DNA of 64,000 nucleotides from Delphinapterus leucas (lineage: Eukaryota; Chordata; Mammalia; Artiodactyla; Monodontidae). Position 1 is the first letter of the stretch. Each line of letters starts with the position of its first letter. The position numbers were made by a program, and so were the translations under genes. The notes beneath the pieces were generated by a model. It was given only the letters and a program-made list of their open reading frames with translations. It was not told where the DNA came from and did no database searches. Below are positions 1 through 11,810 of the stretch, in pieces. The stretch lies in contig NW_022098021.1 in the NCBI RefSeq assembly GCF_002288925.2, positions 5,141,138 to 5,205,137 on the forward strand, given 5' to 3'.

Positions 1-252
1 ATGTTGAGAGAGATGAAAATTTCCTAATTATGAAAATCACCCTTGCAGGTTCTTCTTATTTTCAGGTTGGGGAGCATTGTTAGGTGATGTGGAATTCATA
101 GGGTCAAGTTTCATTGTGAGCTGCATGGTTTACAGATTGAGAATTAGGCTCAAATTGATTTCTTATTGCTTCTCCAATCCTCAGGTTGGGAGAGAAGGCT
201 TTCAATGATATGATATAAAAGGTGGTGCCTTCTGCCAGACTTGGGTTTATTT
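1..252. other. Unique non-coding sequence at the left edge
   Basis: AT-rich single-copy sequence. No recognisable repeat, exon or RNA gene was seen. It leads into the purine-rich simple repeat that follows. Confidence 0.5.
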
Positions 253-371
253 GATGAAGGTGATGATGTGGTGATGGTGATGATGGTGGTGAGGGTGAAG
301 GTAGTGGTGGTAAAGAAGAAGGAGAGGAAGAAGGAGAAGGGGAAGAAAGAGGAGGAGAAAGAGCAGAAGAG
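253..371 (+). repeat. GAT/GGT then GAA/GGA purine-rich simple repeat
   Basis: The first half is built of imperfect GATGGT/GGTGAT units; the second changes to an almost pure purine tract of GAAGGA/GGAGAA units. Short open frames on both strands here encode only low-complexity Val/Lys/Glu or Ser/Pro runs, so they are shadows of the repeat. Polypurine tracts of this kind can form triplex DNA, which is inference. Confidence 0.85.
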
Positions 372-989
372 CTACCAGTATAGCTGTTGTTCATCCCCAT
401 TATGCTGCGTTTATCGGTTAACCTGACCTTGATTATTTTTCTTCATATTAACAATTGTGAAACTACAGAATATTCTGAGAGAATTTCTATTTGGTCTTTT
501 ATGCCAAATCAGGAATTTTCACCTGGGTACCGCCCTGTCGTTTTGTTCATTCTTCTGGGCCCTAGGCATTTGGCAGGCAAAACAAGAATTCGGAGCTGTA
601 GTTTTTTAATGACTTCAGCAGGAGTGTTCTGCCCAGGATTCCTCTGCCCCTTTCCCACTGAGAAACTTGGATTGATGTTTTTAGTTGTTTATTCAAAAGT
701 GAATATACAAACCTAGTGACCACATTGCCCTTTCTTTCTTTATCGCTTATTATTTCGAGGCAATCAACATTTTAAAGGTTACCATCAATTCGTCTTCTAT
801 ATTTTGCCTTCTTAGAGAAAAAAAAAACCCCAAAACTAAAGCCCACTAACTAGTTTAAAAGAGATGATACAAACAAAACAGGCTTTTTCCTCCCCATGAA
901 CTGTGTATATAATTACTTGAATCACGTTGAATTTCACCCATATGCTGGGGAAGGAAAAAAAACGGCAAAAATAACTACTGTGAATTCAA

Positions 990-1150
990 ACTGCAAGCGA
1001 ATGGAACCGGCCTCATTCATAAATGTCATATGAAGCTTTGGTTAAAAAGGCAAGTCTGTCATTCCAGGGACAGCAGCTGTTGTTATGTTGAACAAAATGG
1101 ATACAAATGGGTATTATTTTAAAGTGAAATGCTTAATTTCAGGTCTAACA
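990..1150. promoter_or_regulatory. Candidate conserved non-coding element
   Basis: AT-rich segment without repeat signature. It contains a CATATG E-box near 1027, a CAGCTG E-box core near 1074, SOX-like ATTGT/ACAAA motifs on both strands and TTAAAA tracts. This composition is typical of vertebrate developmental enhancers, but conservation cannot be measured here. It lies about 41 kb upstream of GSX1. Confidence 0.25.
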
Positions 1151-2639
1151 AGCACACTGTCCTCTGTGTAGCCCTGTGTCACACAAGCCATGATCTCCGG
1201 TAGAGGGCTTGATTGCACAGGAAATCAAGCTCACAGGCTGCGGCTGACCGGACCAGCACACACACTGGCAATGTTTGAGTTACTATGGCAATCACAAAAT
1301 GGGAAGGCCTTTTCTTCTCTTCCCCATCTCTGCATGCAGCCGCAGCCTGCTCCTGAATAGGCCACATCTGCAAAAAGTTTTAACACGGTACTCAGATAAA
1401 GAAAGGATCCCAAAAATGAGCACTGACCCGTCTCAAAAAATGTTGCAAATTTTACACACAAGGATTGGGGAGCTGGGCCACTTTGCACAGGTTATGTCAT
1501 AATGCAAACACAAAGGGATAAAAGCGCATGAAGGCTTTGGCTGTCAGATATTGAGAGGAGGGAACAGCAGCTTAAATGCAGACGTAAGGAGAAAAGTCAA
1601 AGATGGGTGACAGAAAAAGTTACTGGTCAATGAACAAGGGAGAAATTTCAAACACACAAACAAAAACAGACAAAAGGGTAAAATACAATAAAATCTATCC
1701 ATAGAGATTTACTGAGAAAACCCCCCAAAGCATACTTAGCAAACCTGAGAACTATGAAACCCTGTGAAACCAACACATGGCTCTTCAGACGGGGTCTTTG
1801 TAGACTTGCGGCATCCCACCACTGTTTCCACGCAACCTGCCAACAGACGAGGGTGTTTTCAAACAATGGCAGAGCCCTCTGGGGAACTGACAGTTTAGAC
1901 ACAGCCTGGAAAAAAAATGGATGCTTGCTGATAAAAACTATATAAAGACAGGTATCGATGATCTTGGGAAACAAGCCTTTCTTGGAATGGAGGGACTGGC
2001 TTACACTAATTCCTGAGCTGTTTTAGGTGGAAAAGACCTCCCAACCCCGTAACGTCCGCTTCCTTACACACTTAAAAATCTGACTCTTGGATTTTCCTTG
2101 AGTCTCCTCATCTCTCCCGGGTTTCAAGGTGACGGGTAGTTTTCCAGAAGGGAGCTTCCTGTCCATGCCTTTGGCACGAGGGGCACCATCTTTAGGCTTC
2201 AGAAGAACACGGCTCATCCCCCCCGCCCTGTGTTTCCCCCACCTCCACCCCTCCATCGCCACAGGGTCAGGAAGGATGCATTCCCTCTCGAAAATTCCAA
2301 GTGTTGAGAAGAAGCAAAACTACTGAAATTAATCTTCACTTCTTTTAACTTAAAGAGCTCTTCAGGGCGTGAAAGCCGTTGGAAAAGACTTGGGTGGGTA
2401 GCGGACTGAAAAGTCACCATTTGCAAGAGTTGAAACTCAGAGGGAAGAATACTCTTAAATAGCATGAACTCCCCACAAAAAGTCCACAGGGCTGAAAGGC
2501 GTCCAGAGTCCAGTAAAACGGACACAACATTTCACATTCATTGACTCTTGTTCTTTTGGGGGAGTCTTCATATGAAGAGAAAGAGACAATGGCAGACAAT
2601 AGGGCTACCTTATCAAAGTTCATTCATGCAGCTACTTCA

Positions 2640-2900
2640 AATACTTCTAACTGCTTGTCAATAGATCTTGCAAGTCTGAGATTCGGAACGTTCTGTCACA
2701 TCTGTGTGCTAACCACTTAAAGTTCTGCTAAAGCTTTGTGACCTGGACCGCCTCCCCTTTCTGGGGGTCAAAGTGCAAGGCGAAGCCATTGTGTTCAACG
2801 GCCTTCATTAAATTCATCGATTTGACCTGTATTTTAAAGACCAAAAGTCAAATGGAATGGGAAGTTAAAGTTCCCATACAAAAATCTTCTCCTGGTCACT
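2640..2900. promoter_or_regulatory. Candidate conserved non-coding element
   Basis: Repeat-free segment with a GGTCAAAGTGCAAGG stretch near 2767 resembling a direct-repeat nuclear-receptor site, a nearby CATTAAATTCATCGAT homeodomain-like stretch, and ATCAAAG/CTTTG-like TCF cores. Motif content only; no conservation or activity data. Confidence 0.25.
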
Positions 2901-3516
2901 CTTCGGCTTCCTTGAACTCTCTGGTGTGAAGGCAAAGGACATTTTAGGGCTGTTTGAAGTCTGGCTTGCAGCTAGACAGGCTTTTTGGAGAAGAGTTGGG
3001 GTTTGTGTTTCATTTTATGCAAGGATGAAACAAATGCTAAGGTTGAAGGAAGCTATTGTCTTGAACTTGATTTTTCTTCCCGAAGAGGTAGTTTTGTTCA
3101 CCTTATACAGCAGCTTTGCAAGGCTCTGCTCTGCACTGCTCTGTACTGGGGTCTCTGTTCCTGCTCAGAACTCTCTGGAGTGGATTATCATTCTTTTAGT
3201 CAATATGCACGTTTGGACTTAAAATGAGCTTACATTTTCTTTTGGACATTTCGAGGCACATCAGCATTTCAAAGCCCTGTCTTTTCCTTCTGAGTGTTTT
3301 TATGGCAAAAACGGCCACAAACAGTGCTCATTTAAAGGGGGGAGGGGTACAGGTGGGAGGTGGAGGGAGGCAAGAGAAGAAAAGGAATTTTCAATTAAAA
3401 AAAATAGAAAAGTGGCCTTCAGCTGCAAGTCCACCTTAGCCCACTGTTTCTCCCTCTCTCTCCCATTTTTAGCCTTCATCATTCTCCTGCACTTTCCAAT
3501 TAAAAGTAGAAAACCC

Positions 3517-3640
3517 GGGACTTCCCTGGTGGCACAGTGGTTAAGAATCCGCCTGCCAATGCAGGGACGTGGGTTCGATCCCTGGTCGGGGAACTAAGAT
3601 CTCACATGCCGCGCAGTGCGGCCAAAAGAGAAACAAAAAC
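3517..3640 (+). mobile_element. CHR-type tRNA-derived SINE, short form
   Basis: Begins with the cetartiodactyl SINE head (GGGACTTCCCTGGTGGC), has the pol III B-box-like GGTTCGATCCCTGG and ends in GCGGCCAAAAGAG. It lacks the long body of the other copies, so it resembles an older short subfamily shared with other cetartiodactyls. Strand assigned from head-to-tail order. Confidence 0.85.
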
Positions 3641-3710
3641 GGCAATGTCTTCCTTTCCTGTGGCTGAATTAAAAGAGTTACCATTAAAAAAAAAAAAAGA
3701 GTTACTATTG

Positions 3711-4045
3711 TTTTTGTTCATCCAGGTTGCTGCAAATGGCATTATTTCATTCTCTTTTATGGCTGAGTAATATTTCATTGTATAGTTAGATATATGCCAC
3801 ATCTTCTTTATCCATTCCTGTGTTGATGGACATTCAGGTTGCTTCCATGTCTCGGCTGTTGTGAACATAGGAGTGCATGTGTCTTTTTGAATTATGGTTT
3901 TCTCCAGATATATGCCCAGGAGTGGGATTGCTGGATCTATGGTAGCTCTATTTTTAGTTTTTTAAGGAACCTGCATACTGTTCTCCACAGTGGCTGTACC
4001 AATTTACATTCCCACCAGCAGTGTAGGAGGGTTCCTGCAAAGATA
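3711..4045 (-). mobile_element. L1 fragment: end of ORF2 and start of 3' UTR
   Basis: The reverse strand reads a peptide with [19 protein letters not shown] and the motif YYSAIKENEIMPFAATWM, the C-terminal part of mammalian L1 ORF2p. It is truncated at both ends and carries no reverse-transcriptase core, so it is not active. It lies between a SINE and a MaLR element. Confidence 0.85.
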
Positions 4046-4270
4046 CTTGTATCGCTCAAGAAATTCCAAGGGTTTAGAAGTCATCTACCAGGAACCAGAG
4101 ACAAAGGCCACATTCTTTATTATATACCATGAACACGTTATGTAAAAAATTCTTAGGGTTTTTATGTCATCAGTATGAGTCTGCAGTGTTTTATGGCAGC
4201 CAAAAAAGATAAAAATAACCAAAACAAAATTAACGTTGCCCTGCAACTTTGGAACCATAGTATATTCCTT

Positions 4271-4652
4271 TGCTAAACCTGCCATAACAAAGTGTCACAA
4301 ACTGGGTGGCTGAAACAACAGAAATTCCCTTGCTCACAGCTCTGGAGGCTGGAAGGGTGAGATCAAGGTGATGACAGGGTTGCTGTCTTCTGAGGCCTCT
4401 CTCCTTGACTTGTAGGTGGTCGTCTTCTCTCTGACTCCTCACATGGTTTTCCCTCCGTGTGGGTCTGTGTCCAAATTTCCCTGTCTTATAAGGACACCCA
4501 TGTGGTTGGATTAGGGCTCATCCTAGTGACCTCATTTTAACTAAATTATCTTTTAAAAGACCCTCTCTCCAAAATACGGGTACATTCTGGGGTACTGGAG
4601 GTTAAGACTTCAACATATAAATTGGGAGGGGACACAATTCAGCCTATAACTC
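4271..4652 (-). mobile_element. MLT1-like MaLR LTR
   Basis: Reverse complement of the familiar MLT1 LTR. Diagnostic pieces are the CCATAACAAAGTGTCACAAA end, the CTCACAGCTCTGGAGGCTGG block, the TTATAAGGACACC block and the GGGGACACAATTCAGCC end. About 380 bp, close to full LTR length. The adjoining sequence (next entry) looks like internal MaLR sequence, making this the 3' LTR of a partial element. Ancient and inert. Confidence 0.8.
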
Positions 4653-5367
4653 TCTGCCCCCTGGTCCCCCAAGTTCGTATCCTCTTTGCATGTAAATCCA
4701 TTCACCCCGTCCCAACAGCCCCCAAATCAACCCATGCCTGCATCAACTCTAAGTCCAAAATCTCATCTAATTATTGTCTAAATCAGGTATGAGTGAGACT
4801 CAAGGTATGATTCACTCTGGGGTAAAATTTCTCTCCAGCTGTGACACTGGACAGTAAGCTGTGTGCTTTCAACATACAATAGTGGGACGGGCATAGGATA
4901 GACATTCCTGTTCCAAAAGGGAACAGTCAGAAAGAAGAAAAGGGTCATGGGTCCCGAGGGAGTCCAAAACCAAGCAGGGAAAATTCTACTAGATTTTAAG
5001 GCTCAAGAATTATACTCTTGGGCTTCCCTGGTAGTGCAGTGGTTGAGAGTCCGCCTGCCGATGCAGGGGACGCGGGTTCGTGCCCCGGTCCGGGAAGATC
5101 CCACATGCCGTGGAGCGGCTGGGCCCGTGAGCCATGGCTGCTGAGCCTGCGCGTCTGGAGCCTGTGCTCCGCAACGGGAGAGGCCGCAACAGTGAGAGGC
5201 CCGCGTATCGCAAAACAAACAAAAAAAAAGAATTATCCTCTTGGGTTCCACGCTCTGTCCTCCAGGCCCCCTGGGATGGTCTTTGGGCCCCACCAGGGAG
5301 GCGGCCTGACCCCTTTGGAACTGAGGAGGAGACGGCCCTGGTCCTGGGTTTCTTAAATTAGTCCATT
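4653..5367 (-). mobile_element. Probable MaLR internal sequence, split by a SINE
   Basis: Directly abuts the LTR and reads on through TCTAAGTCCAAAATCTCATC and GGTGAGACTCAAGG-like blocks recalled from MaLR internal consensus. A CHR SINE (5021-5229) interrupts it, flanked by the duplicated target AAGAATTAT(A/C)CTCTTGG on both sides, so the sequence resumes at 5230. No coding capacity. The exact right boundary is uncertain. Confidence 0.6.
5021..5229 (+). mobile_element. CHR-2-like cetacean SINE
   Basis: Complete copy running from the GGCTTCCCTGGTAGTGC head, through the GTTCGTGCCCCGGTCCGGG B-box region and a GAGGCCCGCGTATCGC end, to an A-rich tail. Flanked by a target duplication of about 16 bp with one difference (5005-5020 and 5229-5245). 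Inserted into MaLR sequence. Confidence 0.95.
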
Positions 5368-5369
5368 AG

Positions 5370-5455
5370 CCTGTGCTCCGCAACGGGAGTGGCCACAACA
5401 GCGAGAGGCCCGCGTACCGCAAAATAAATAAATAAATAAATAAAAATAAAGAGGA
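5370..5455 (+). mobile_element. 5'-truncated CHR SINE tail
   Basis: Only the last part of the SINE is present, from GCCTGTGCTCCGCAACGGG through GAGGCCCGCGTACCGC, followed by an (AAAT)n tail. Either a 5'-truncated insertion or the remnant of a deletion; it lies 140 bp from the complete copy at 5021. Confidence 0.9.
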
Positions 5456-6739
5456 CAGGTGAAGCCATTTAAGAAGTGGCTCTATCCCAAGAGCCCTACA
5501 CTCATCCCTCTCCACTTGGCTTGTGCCCCTAACCCGTCGTAAAAAGACTAAATGTTTGCAGTGTGAAGAGTAACTCTGGATGAAAGAACATGAGACAGTG
5601 CGATTCTAAGAACAGGAGGATTAGGTAAGCTTGTGCCTAATGAATGCCAAATGCTAAAGTTTCAGCATTCACACTCCACCCTGCTCCACTGCCCACCCCC
5701 AACCCTTACCAGTTACAGTCTCCCAGCTGGCCAGACTCTGACCCTCCAGACAGGAGACTGGGAAATCTTTTAGCCCAAGAGTTTAAAATAAAGATCCTGA
5801 CATTGGAGGTTCTTCAGCAACAGACCCACCAAGACCACTGTAGAGTGAAACTCAAAGTCAACGAGTCCACTCACAGCCAGAGCTTCCAAAGAGCTTCTCA
5901 GATTCAACTCAGACTCAGCCGATCTAATAGGATCGGCTGACAATTTCCATGCAGAATATGAAAGAGGGGAATTAATGGTGAGTTATGGATGACACCAAGA
6001 GAAGAAAGAATGAAGACTGGAACAGGGCTTGGGACCTATAGCATTTGACACGCCTATTACACATTCAGGCAGAAATGTCATTAGGCAGATGGACCCAAGT
6101 CTGGAGTATAAGGGAGAAGTCCAGGCCAGAAACAAAAACTGGAGAATCGTCATTCTTCCTTCTATGCCTTTCCATGCTCTGCTCTCTGGATCAGCTGAAG
6201 ACATCCATTCCATCAGATGGAAATATTCTGCTTTGATCTACCCTTGTGAGATGGAGGTGGACCAGAGTGAACTCAGGAGCAGGAAACACAGAGCAGCCCA
6301 ATTCCTGCTGGATACCCAGGACCTGGTCCACATGACAGCCCTGTCAGGTGCCCTGGAGGAGGAGCTGGCCTCCTGTAAACTCACGGGGAAGCCAACACCA
6401 CTGTCTCCTCCTTGGCACCTTCATCTAACAGTGGCAATATTGCCCTCTTCTTACAAAACTAATTTGGGGCTTGCTACTCAGTTTTTCAAAACGAAACCAA
6501 TATACAAGTGGGGATACATACACAGCATCAGACAAGCAAGGGAATGATTAACCTAAAAGTGAGGATATGCGTAAGTCTGGGAAGGAGAGAGAAGTACGCA
6601 ACTGGGAAAGAGCCCAAGGTCCTGGCAATTCACTGCTCCTTAGTGAAGGGCACCTTGGTACTCACTTAATAGTGTTGTTTTAATGGTAAACATACATGTA
6701 TACACTTCCCTATGTGTGCTATATTTCTCAATTAAAAAT
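5456..6739. other. Unassigned intergenic sequence
   Basis: No repeat family or gene recognised. An open frame of 172 codons at 6029-6547 (+) has no domain, signal or family resemblance that I can see and no splice context, so I treat it as chance. A short perfect inverted repeat at 5915-5940 is listed separately. Confidence 0.5.
5915..5940. repeat. Perfect 10-bp inverted repeat around TAATAG
   Basis: TCAGCCGATC and its exact complement GATCGGCTGA flank the 6-nt spacer TAATAG. Short perfect dyads occur by chance at this scale, so function is not implied. Confidence 0.8.
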
Positions 6740-7149
6740 ACTTAGAGAAATGAAGTAGGGTTAGGGATTTGAAGCATGCTGGAGAAGAAGCTGTTGCAGA
6801 TAAGGTGGTCCGGGAAGGCTTCTGGGAGGGAGTGACAGCTGAGCAGAGACCGCAATGAAATGAAGGATCAAGCAATGCAAAGGAAGTTGGGCAGCAGTAG
6901 GTTCCAGGCAGAGAAGAGCAACTATGAACATCCTGAGATGGGAACGAGCTTGATGTTTTCAGGGAACAACACAAAGACCAGTGAGGGAGGTGGCAACTGT
7001 AGGTCGGAGAGGAGACTGGAGCCAGACAGTGCAGGACGAGTCAGCAAAGTATGTTAGCTGTTAGCATCAGTGCTATTTTCATTATTGATATTATTCCCAG
7101 TGGATGGAAGGCCACTGGAAGGTTGTGAGCAGTCAAGGGAAGGGATCTC
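6740..7149 (-). mobile_element. L2 LINE fragment
   Basis: Antisense L2 signature: GGTGGTCCGGGAAGGCTTCTGGGAGG, then GAGCAGAGACC and a GTTCCAGGCAGAGAAGAGCAA block. It is interrupted by the CHR SINE at 7150. Heavily diverged and non-coding. Confidence 0.65.
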
Positions 7150-7358
7150 TTTTTTTTTTTTTTTTTGCGGTACGCGGGCCTCTCACTGTTGTGGCCTCTC
7201 CCGTTGCGGGGCACAGGTTCCGGACGCGCAGGCTCAGCAGCCATGGCTCACGGGCCCAGCCGCTCCACGGCATGTGGGATCTAACCGGACCGGGGCACGA
7301 ACCCGCATCCCCTGCATCGGCAGGCGGACTCTCAACCACTGCGCCACCAGGGAAGCCC
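7150..7358 (-). mobile_element. CHR-2-like cetacean SINE
   Basis: Full-length reverse-oriented copy: T-tract, GCGGTACGCGGGCCTCTCAC, and the terminal CCACCAGGGAAGCCC. Flanked by the short duplication GATCTCT. Frames across it are non-coding SINE shadows. Confidence 0.95.
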
Positions 7359-8844
7359 GATCTCTATTTTTATTGAACAAGTCTCCACTTCCCTACACAA
7401 TTAAGTGGAAGTAAATCCCACCATCAGCTTCAGAGCAGACCCTAAGTAGTCTGAGCAAACCAGTGGGGAGGGTCCTGGACTGTACCTTGAGATACGGTTC
7501 TGGCCAACAGAATGTGGGGCAACATCTGCTGGAGCTTCTGGGAAAAGCTTTCCAGCTCTTAGAAAAAGAGTGTCTTCCTGTTTTCATCCAGGGCATGATA
7601 ACATCCAGAAAAGGGATCTCTTTCTGGGCCTTCAGCCTCAAGCACAGATAGGGAGACAGAGCCCAGAGAGTCGGGGAGAATCCACGCTGAGGCCTTGACG
7701 TGTCCCAGCAGGAGCTGCTCCACCTCTGCACTTCTCTGAGTCCCATAATCAAAGTCCTTAATGTCGACCCAGCTGGAAACAGGTTTTCTGTTCTTTGCAG
7801 CCAGAACTGCGCTAACCAACAGAGCAACCTCATTCTGGAGGCTCAACAGTTCCTATCAGCTAGCCCTCAGCCTTGAACCTCTCTTCAAAGTCTTTTCCTG
7901 GGAGATTCGAGGGGGTGGTTTACATGTGCGTGGGGACATCGGCACGTTTCTTCCCTTTCATCTTCCTGATGGGTGTCTGTTTATTCACAAGTCCTTTAAG
8001 GGAGGGGCTCCAGGGAGGGGCTTCAGCACGACCACTGCTGCTGGTGTCCCTGTGACAGCCGACCCCCGCCAAAGTCACCATGTCTTGGTGCTGTCAATGT
8101 GCCCACTGCTTGAAGTGGCAACGGTCCCCTCCAGCCTTCAGTGCGAGAGACCAGGGCTACACATTCCACGAAGAAAGGGAGAGCACATCTTCCTCCATAA
8201 CCCCTGCCATCAGCCCCTGGCCCAGACACCTAAGCACCCAAACGTCCAAGAGTTACTACCCCTCCCCCTACATCAACTTGTGTAAAATATATGTGGGGGA
8301 AGGGTGAAGACCCCAGCCTCGCCTAGATGCTCAGCAGAATGCCGGACTCTGAGCCCCAATTTAGGGTTATTTGGAACAATCTTCTCTATAAGCTTCAGTT
8401 CTGTTTACATCTGTTTCCCAGTTTTTTTCTGAAGACAGGATCCTAGAAACTGAAGTAATAATACTCTCTCGGTAAATACTGACAAATTTTGAAATATCTC
8501 CCAGTATTTAAATAGACACATCTCTCCATCTTGTTTTAGTCTGGATTCTCTGAGAAGCAAGTACCAAGACAGGATTCACTGTGCCAAGAATATTATTCAG
8601 GGAAGTGAGAGAAACTAGGCAGTTATCCAGGGAAAGTGGGAGGGCTGTCAGACTTGATGCAGATCTGACCCCAAGTGGAGGAGACAGGAAGAAAGGTAGG
8701 ATGCAATGGACGCATCCTAGACTGCTCTGGAGTCTAAGGAAGGTTTGGAAAAGCTCTCAGTCCTCTAGTCAGAGTCAGCTGTCACTCTTAGAAGAAAACA
8801 TAGGGCTAAATCTCATGGCCTTGGATTTGGCAATGGATTCTTAG
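7359..8844. other. Unassigned intergenic sequence
   Basis: No confident gene or repeat. The part at 8535-8800 (GTCTGGATTCTCTGAGAAGC onward) may be a diverged LTR or DNA-transposon relic whose family I cannot name. Open frames at 7393-8285 overlap on both strands and look random. Confidence 0.4.
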
Positions 8845-9572
8845 ATATGACACAAAAGCACATGCAGCAAAAGAAAAAGCAAAAAGAAAAGCAAAAAGAA
8901 AAATTGGACTTCATCAAAATTAAAAACTTCTGTGCATCAAAGGACATTATCGAGAAAATAAAAAGGCAGTCTATATAATGGGAGAACAATATTTACTAGT
9001 TATATACTTATATGATAAGGGACTTGTATCCAGAATATGTAAAGAATTCTTACAACTCAACAATAAAAAGACAAATAACCTGATTAAAATACGGGCAAAG
9101 GATTTGAATAGACATTTCTCCAAAAAAGATATACAAATGGCCAAAAAGCACATGAGAAGATGTTCAACATTGTTAGTCATTAGGGAAATGCAAATAAAAA
9201 CCTCAGTGGGGTACCACTTCACACCCACTAGGATGGCTACAATTTTTTTTTTTTTTTTTCGGTACGCAGGTCTCTCACTGTTGTGACCTCTCCAGTTGCG
9301 GAGCACAGGCTCCGGACGCGCAGGCTCAGCGGCCATGGCTCACAGGCCCAGCCGCTCCGCGGCATGTGGGATCTTCCCGGACCGGGGCACGAACCCATGT
9401 CCCCTGCATCGGCAGGCGGACTCTCAACCACTGCGCCACCAGGGAAGCCCTACAATTTTTTTAAAAAAGGAAAATAACAAGTGTTGACAAGGATATGAAG
9501 AAATTGGAACCCTTGTACATTGCTGGTGAGAATGTAAAATGGTTCTGCTGCTATGGAAAACGGTTTGGTGGT
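8845..9572 (+). mobile_element. L1 ORF2 fragment, interrupted by a SINE
   Basis: The blocks AAAATTGGACTTCATCAAAA, GGACTTGTATCCAGAATATG, AGAAGATGTTCAACATTGTTA and TACCACTTCACACCCACTA are classic L1 ORF2 sequence. A reverse CHR SINE (9243-9450) splits it, and the L1 resumes with the duplicated TACAATTTTTT target and ACATTGCTGGTGAGAATGT. Frameshifted and incomplete, so dead. Confidence 0.9.
9243..9450 (-). mobile_element. CHR-2-like cetacean SINE inside L1
   Basis: Full-length reverse copy ending in CCACCAGGGAAGCCC, flanked by (C)TACAATTTTTT on both sides. The nesting shows the L1 is the older element. Confidence 0.95.
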
Positions 9573-11020
9573 GTGAGACCCCATGCTCCAGGGGACTGGC
9601 CTTTCCAGGTCTTGAATTTACAAGTAGAACCAGGGGTGACCTTAGAAAAACCTGATCCATTTTAGTGAGTTCTTATCTCTTATGACTACAAAGTAGGTTC
9701 ATCCTCCTACATTGGCCTCCCCCTGCATTGATCTGGCACCCTTACTGCTCCTGGGCAAGAGTCAGATTGCCCATCTAAGTGGAGTCAGTTCCTGCAAGGC
9801 CAAGGGTGGCTTCTCTTAAAGCCGTAGGGTCACTCCCCATCTCTCCTTATGCAAAAAAAAAAGAATTCAGGCCTGCTCTCATGTGGTCTGAGCCTCCCCC
9901 CAGCCGTCTATGGCGCACGCAGCCTGCTGTCACTCGCTCCATCTGGGCCTATTCGCCAGGCTCTCCGTTTTCAGTATCTTCCCCCACTGATGTCAGCAGC
10001 TTCTTAACCCGAACATGTGGGCCACAGTTTCCTTCTGAAGCATTTGGATGCAATTTCAGAACTCTAACATGAAAGTTTCTGCTTCTCTCCACATTTTGCC
10101 AAGTATCTTGCTAGAGTCATTGGTGACTTTGGAACCCAGGTGACTTGGGACTTTGTAACGTTCACTGAAGCAGAGGTGTGTTTTAGCCACACTCAAATCC
10201 TCCTCTCTGGGAGCTAGCCTTGCACCTCCGGAAAAACAGCGTCGCGTTTGGATCCCTCGTGGCTTCCACCAAGGGCTGGGGGCTCTTGCCAAGCACTTGG
10301 CCCTTTGCCCCTCGTTGCCAACGCCCTTGCAGAGCTGCGGGAGCTGGGCTGGGCTGCCAGCACATACGATCAGCTTAAGTCGACCCTGTCCTCTTATTTG
10401 AAGGAACATTCCACTTTCTTTAGAACTTGTTTGCACGTACTGGACTTTGTGTCTGATGCAGCCAGGACTGAAAAATGGGCTCTGCCAGTGGTTCTACAAG
10501 TAACTCCAGCAGTCCCTTGCATCTCAGCTGCATCGCACGCAGCCCGGCTAGGAGGTGTCCTGAGCCTCCTTAAGGCACTGTCTAGAGGGCCGCCAGGTGA
10601 GTGCGGGTCCAACCCAAGGGGGCTTGCAGGGGAGCTCCAGAGACATAATTCATGTTTCCTCGGGAGAAGAGAGACTCGGAGGAGATTGTAAGGTGCTATC
10701 AACGGTCCCTTCTTTCACCTGGAAGGATATCTGGGTGTCCTCACAATGACACTTCCACTGACCAGCACTGAGGCCCCACCCAACTCTGAGCCTTTGGTCC
10801 TTTGGGGCGGTGACCGAGTCCTCTCACCACTCTTTCGCTTCTTGTTTGCAAACCACCAAGTAAAAAGTGTATCTCAAGCGTCTCTTCATGAGACTCTAGT
10901 TAAGCTCTGTGCCTTGCACTCAGTCTCTGCCCCCACCACCCGCTTCCTGAAGGGAGACGCCGCTCAGCTTCCAGTGGAGGCAAAGGGTCCCTGCACTGAC
11001 CTTCTACCGTGCGTTAGGTC
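9573..11020. other. Unassigned intergenic sequence
   Basis: Moderately GC-rich at 10200-10680, otherwise unremarkable. Overlapping open frames of 100-150 codons on both strands in the GC-richer part have low-complexity composition and no recognisable family, so they are treated as chance. Confidence 0.45.
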
Positions 11021-11024
11021 ATCT

Positions 11025-11190
11025 GTGCTTCATGACAGCCCTGTGAGGACGCAACACTATCACACCCATTTTACAGAAGAGAAGACTGATGCTCACACAG
11101 GTTGAATAATTTTCCAAGGTCACCAACTACTGATTAACGAAAGTGGGAAACAAATCCTGAGTAACTGCCTGCAAAGCCCGGATGTTTAAC
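11025..11190 (-). mobile_element. MIR SINE
   Basis: Reverse MIR core: CATTTTACAGAAGAGAAGACTG, a CACACAGGTTGAATAATTTT block, CAAGGTCACC and a diverged TGGGAAACAAATCCTGA end. Old mammalian repeat. Confidence 0.75.
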
Positions 11191-11344
11191 AGCACTCTGT
11201 GTCCAGAAGACAACCCCCCATCTTGGCCAAGCCCTCAGCCAAGGCGAACTCCACCATCTTCATCAGCATCCTTTGCCAGCACTGCGACCCAGTCACCTCC
11301 ACAACCAGCGCAAAACTCCTCCAAGAGCAAGAGAGGCTTTCCCT

Positions 11345-11545
11345 GCACCAGGGCTTCTGAGCCTCAGCACTGTTGACATTTGGGGCCAGATAACTCTTTG
11401 CTGCGGGGGCCTGTCCTATGCACTGGAGGATGGTGGCAGCATCCCTGGCCTCTCCGCATGAGATCAGTCGAATCCCCCATCCCAGTCGACACACAAAATT
11501 ATCCGCGGACACTGCCAAATGCTCCTGGGGGACGTGGGCGTGTGA
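11345..11545 (-). mobile_element. MER20-like hAT DNA transposon relic
   Basis: Reads CTCAGCACTGTTGACATTTGG, GGCCAGATAACTCTTTGCTG, GCAGCATCCCTGGCCTCT and GGACACTGCCAAATGCTCCTGG, matching the reverse complement of MER20 as recalled. The middle is diverged. Confidence 0.75.
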
Positions 11546-11810
11546 GGCTGACAAGATTCCCTCCTGGCTGAGACCCACTGCCCTCGGGTACTCATTCTGC
11601 CCGCTCTCTCTCTGCTTTTGAGCTAGAGTTCCTGAGAAATCAAGATCTCTAAGACAAAGCCTGTCCCCGCAATGGCACTGCCCAGGCTTCCTGTCACCAC
11701 CACTGTCCTGTGTGCTCCAAGATGTACAGCCCCTTCTTGGGGAACTCAGATGGCCCCGCTGGACTCGGCTTAATCATTGGTCAGTCTCCCTTTCAAGAGA
11801 CTGTGCACCT

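Larger units (their letters stand above)
372..3516. other. Repeat-poor unique sequence, no gene seen
   Basis: About 3.1 kb with no SINE, L1 or LTR that I can recognise and no open frame resembling a protein. Much of it is AT-rich with scattered TAAT cores, E-boxes and homopurine runs, as in slowly evolving intergenic DNA near developmental genes. Two subsegments are listed separately as candidate conserved elements. Confidence 0.5.

Noticed and set aside
5021..5229. tRNA gene
   Set aside because: The tRNA-like A and B boxes belong to the CHR SINE head; the structure does not continue as a tRNA and the same sequence recurs throughout the window.
6029..6547. 172-codon + strand frame in AT-moderate DNA
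   Set aside because: The most protein-like of the orphan frames, but no homology is recalled and there is no promoter, splice or poly(A) context.
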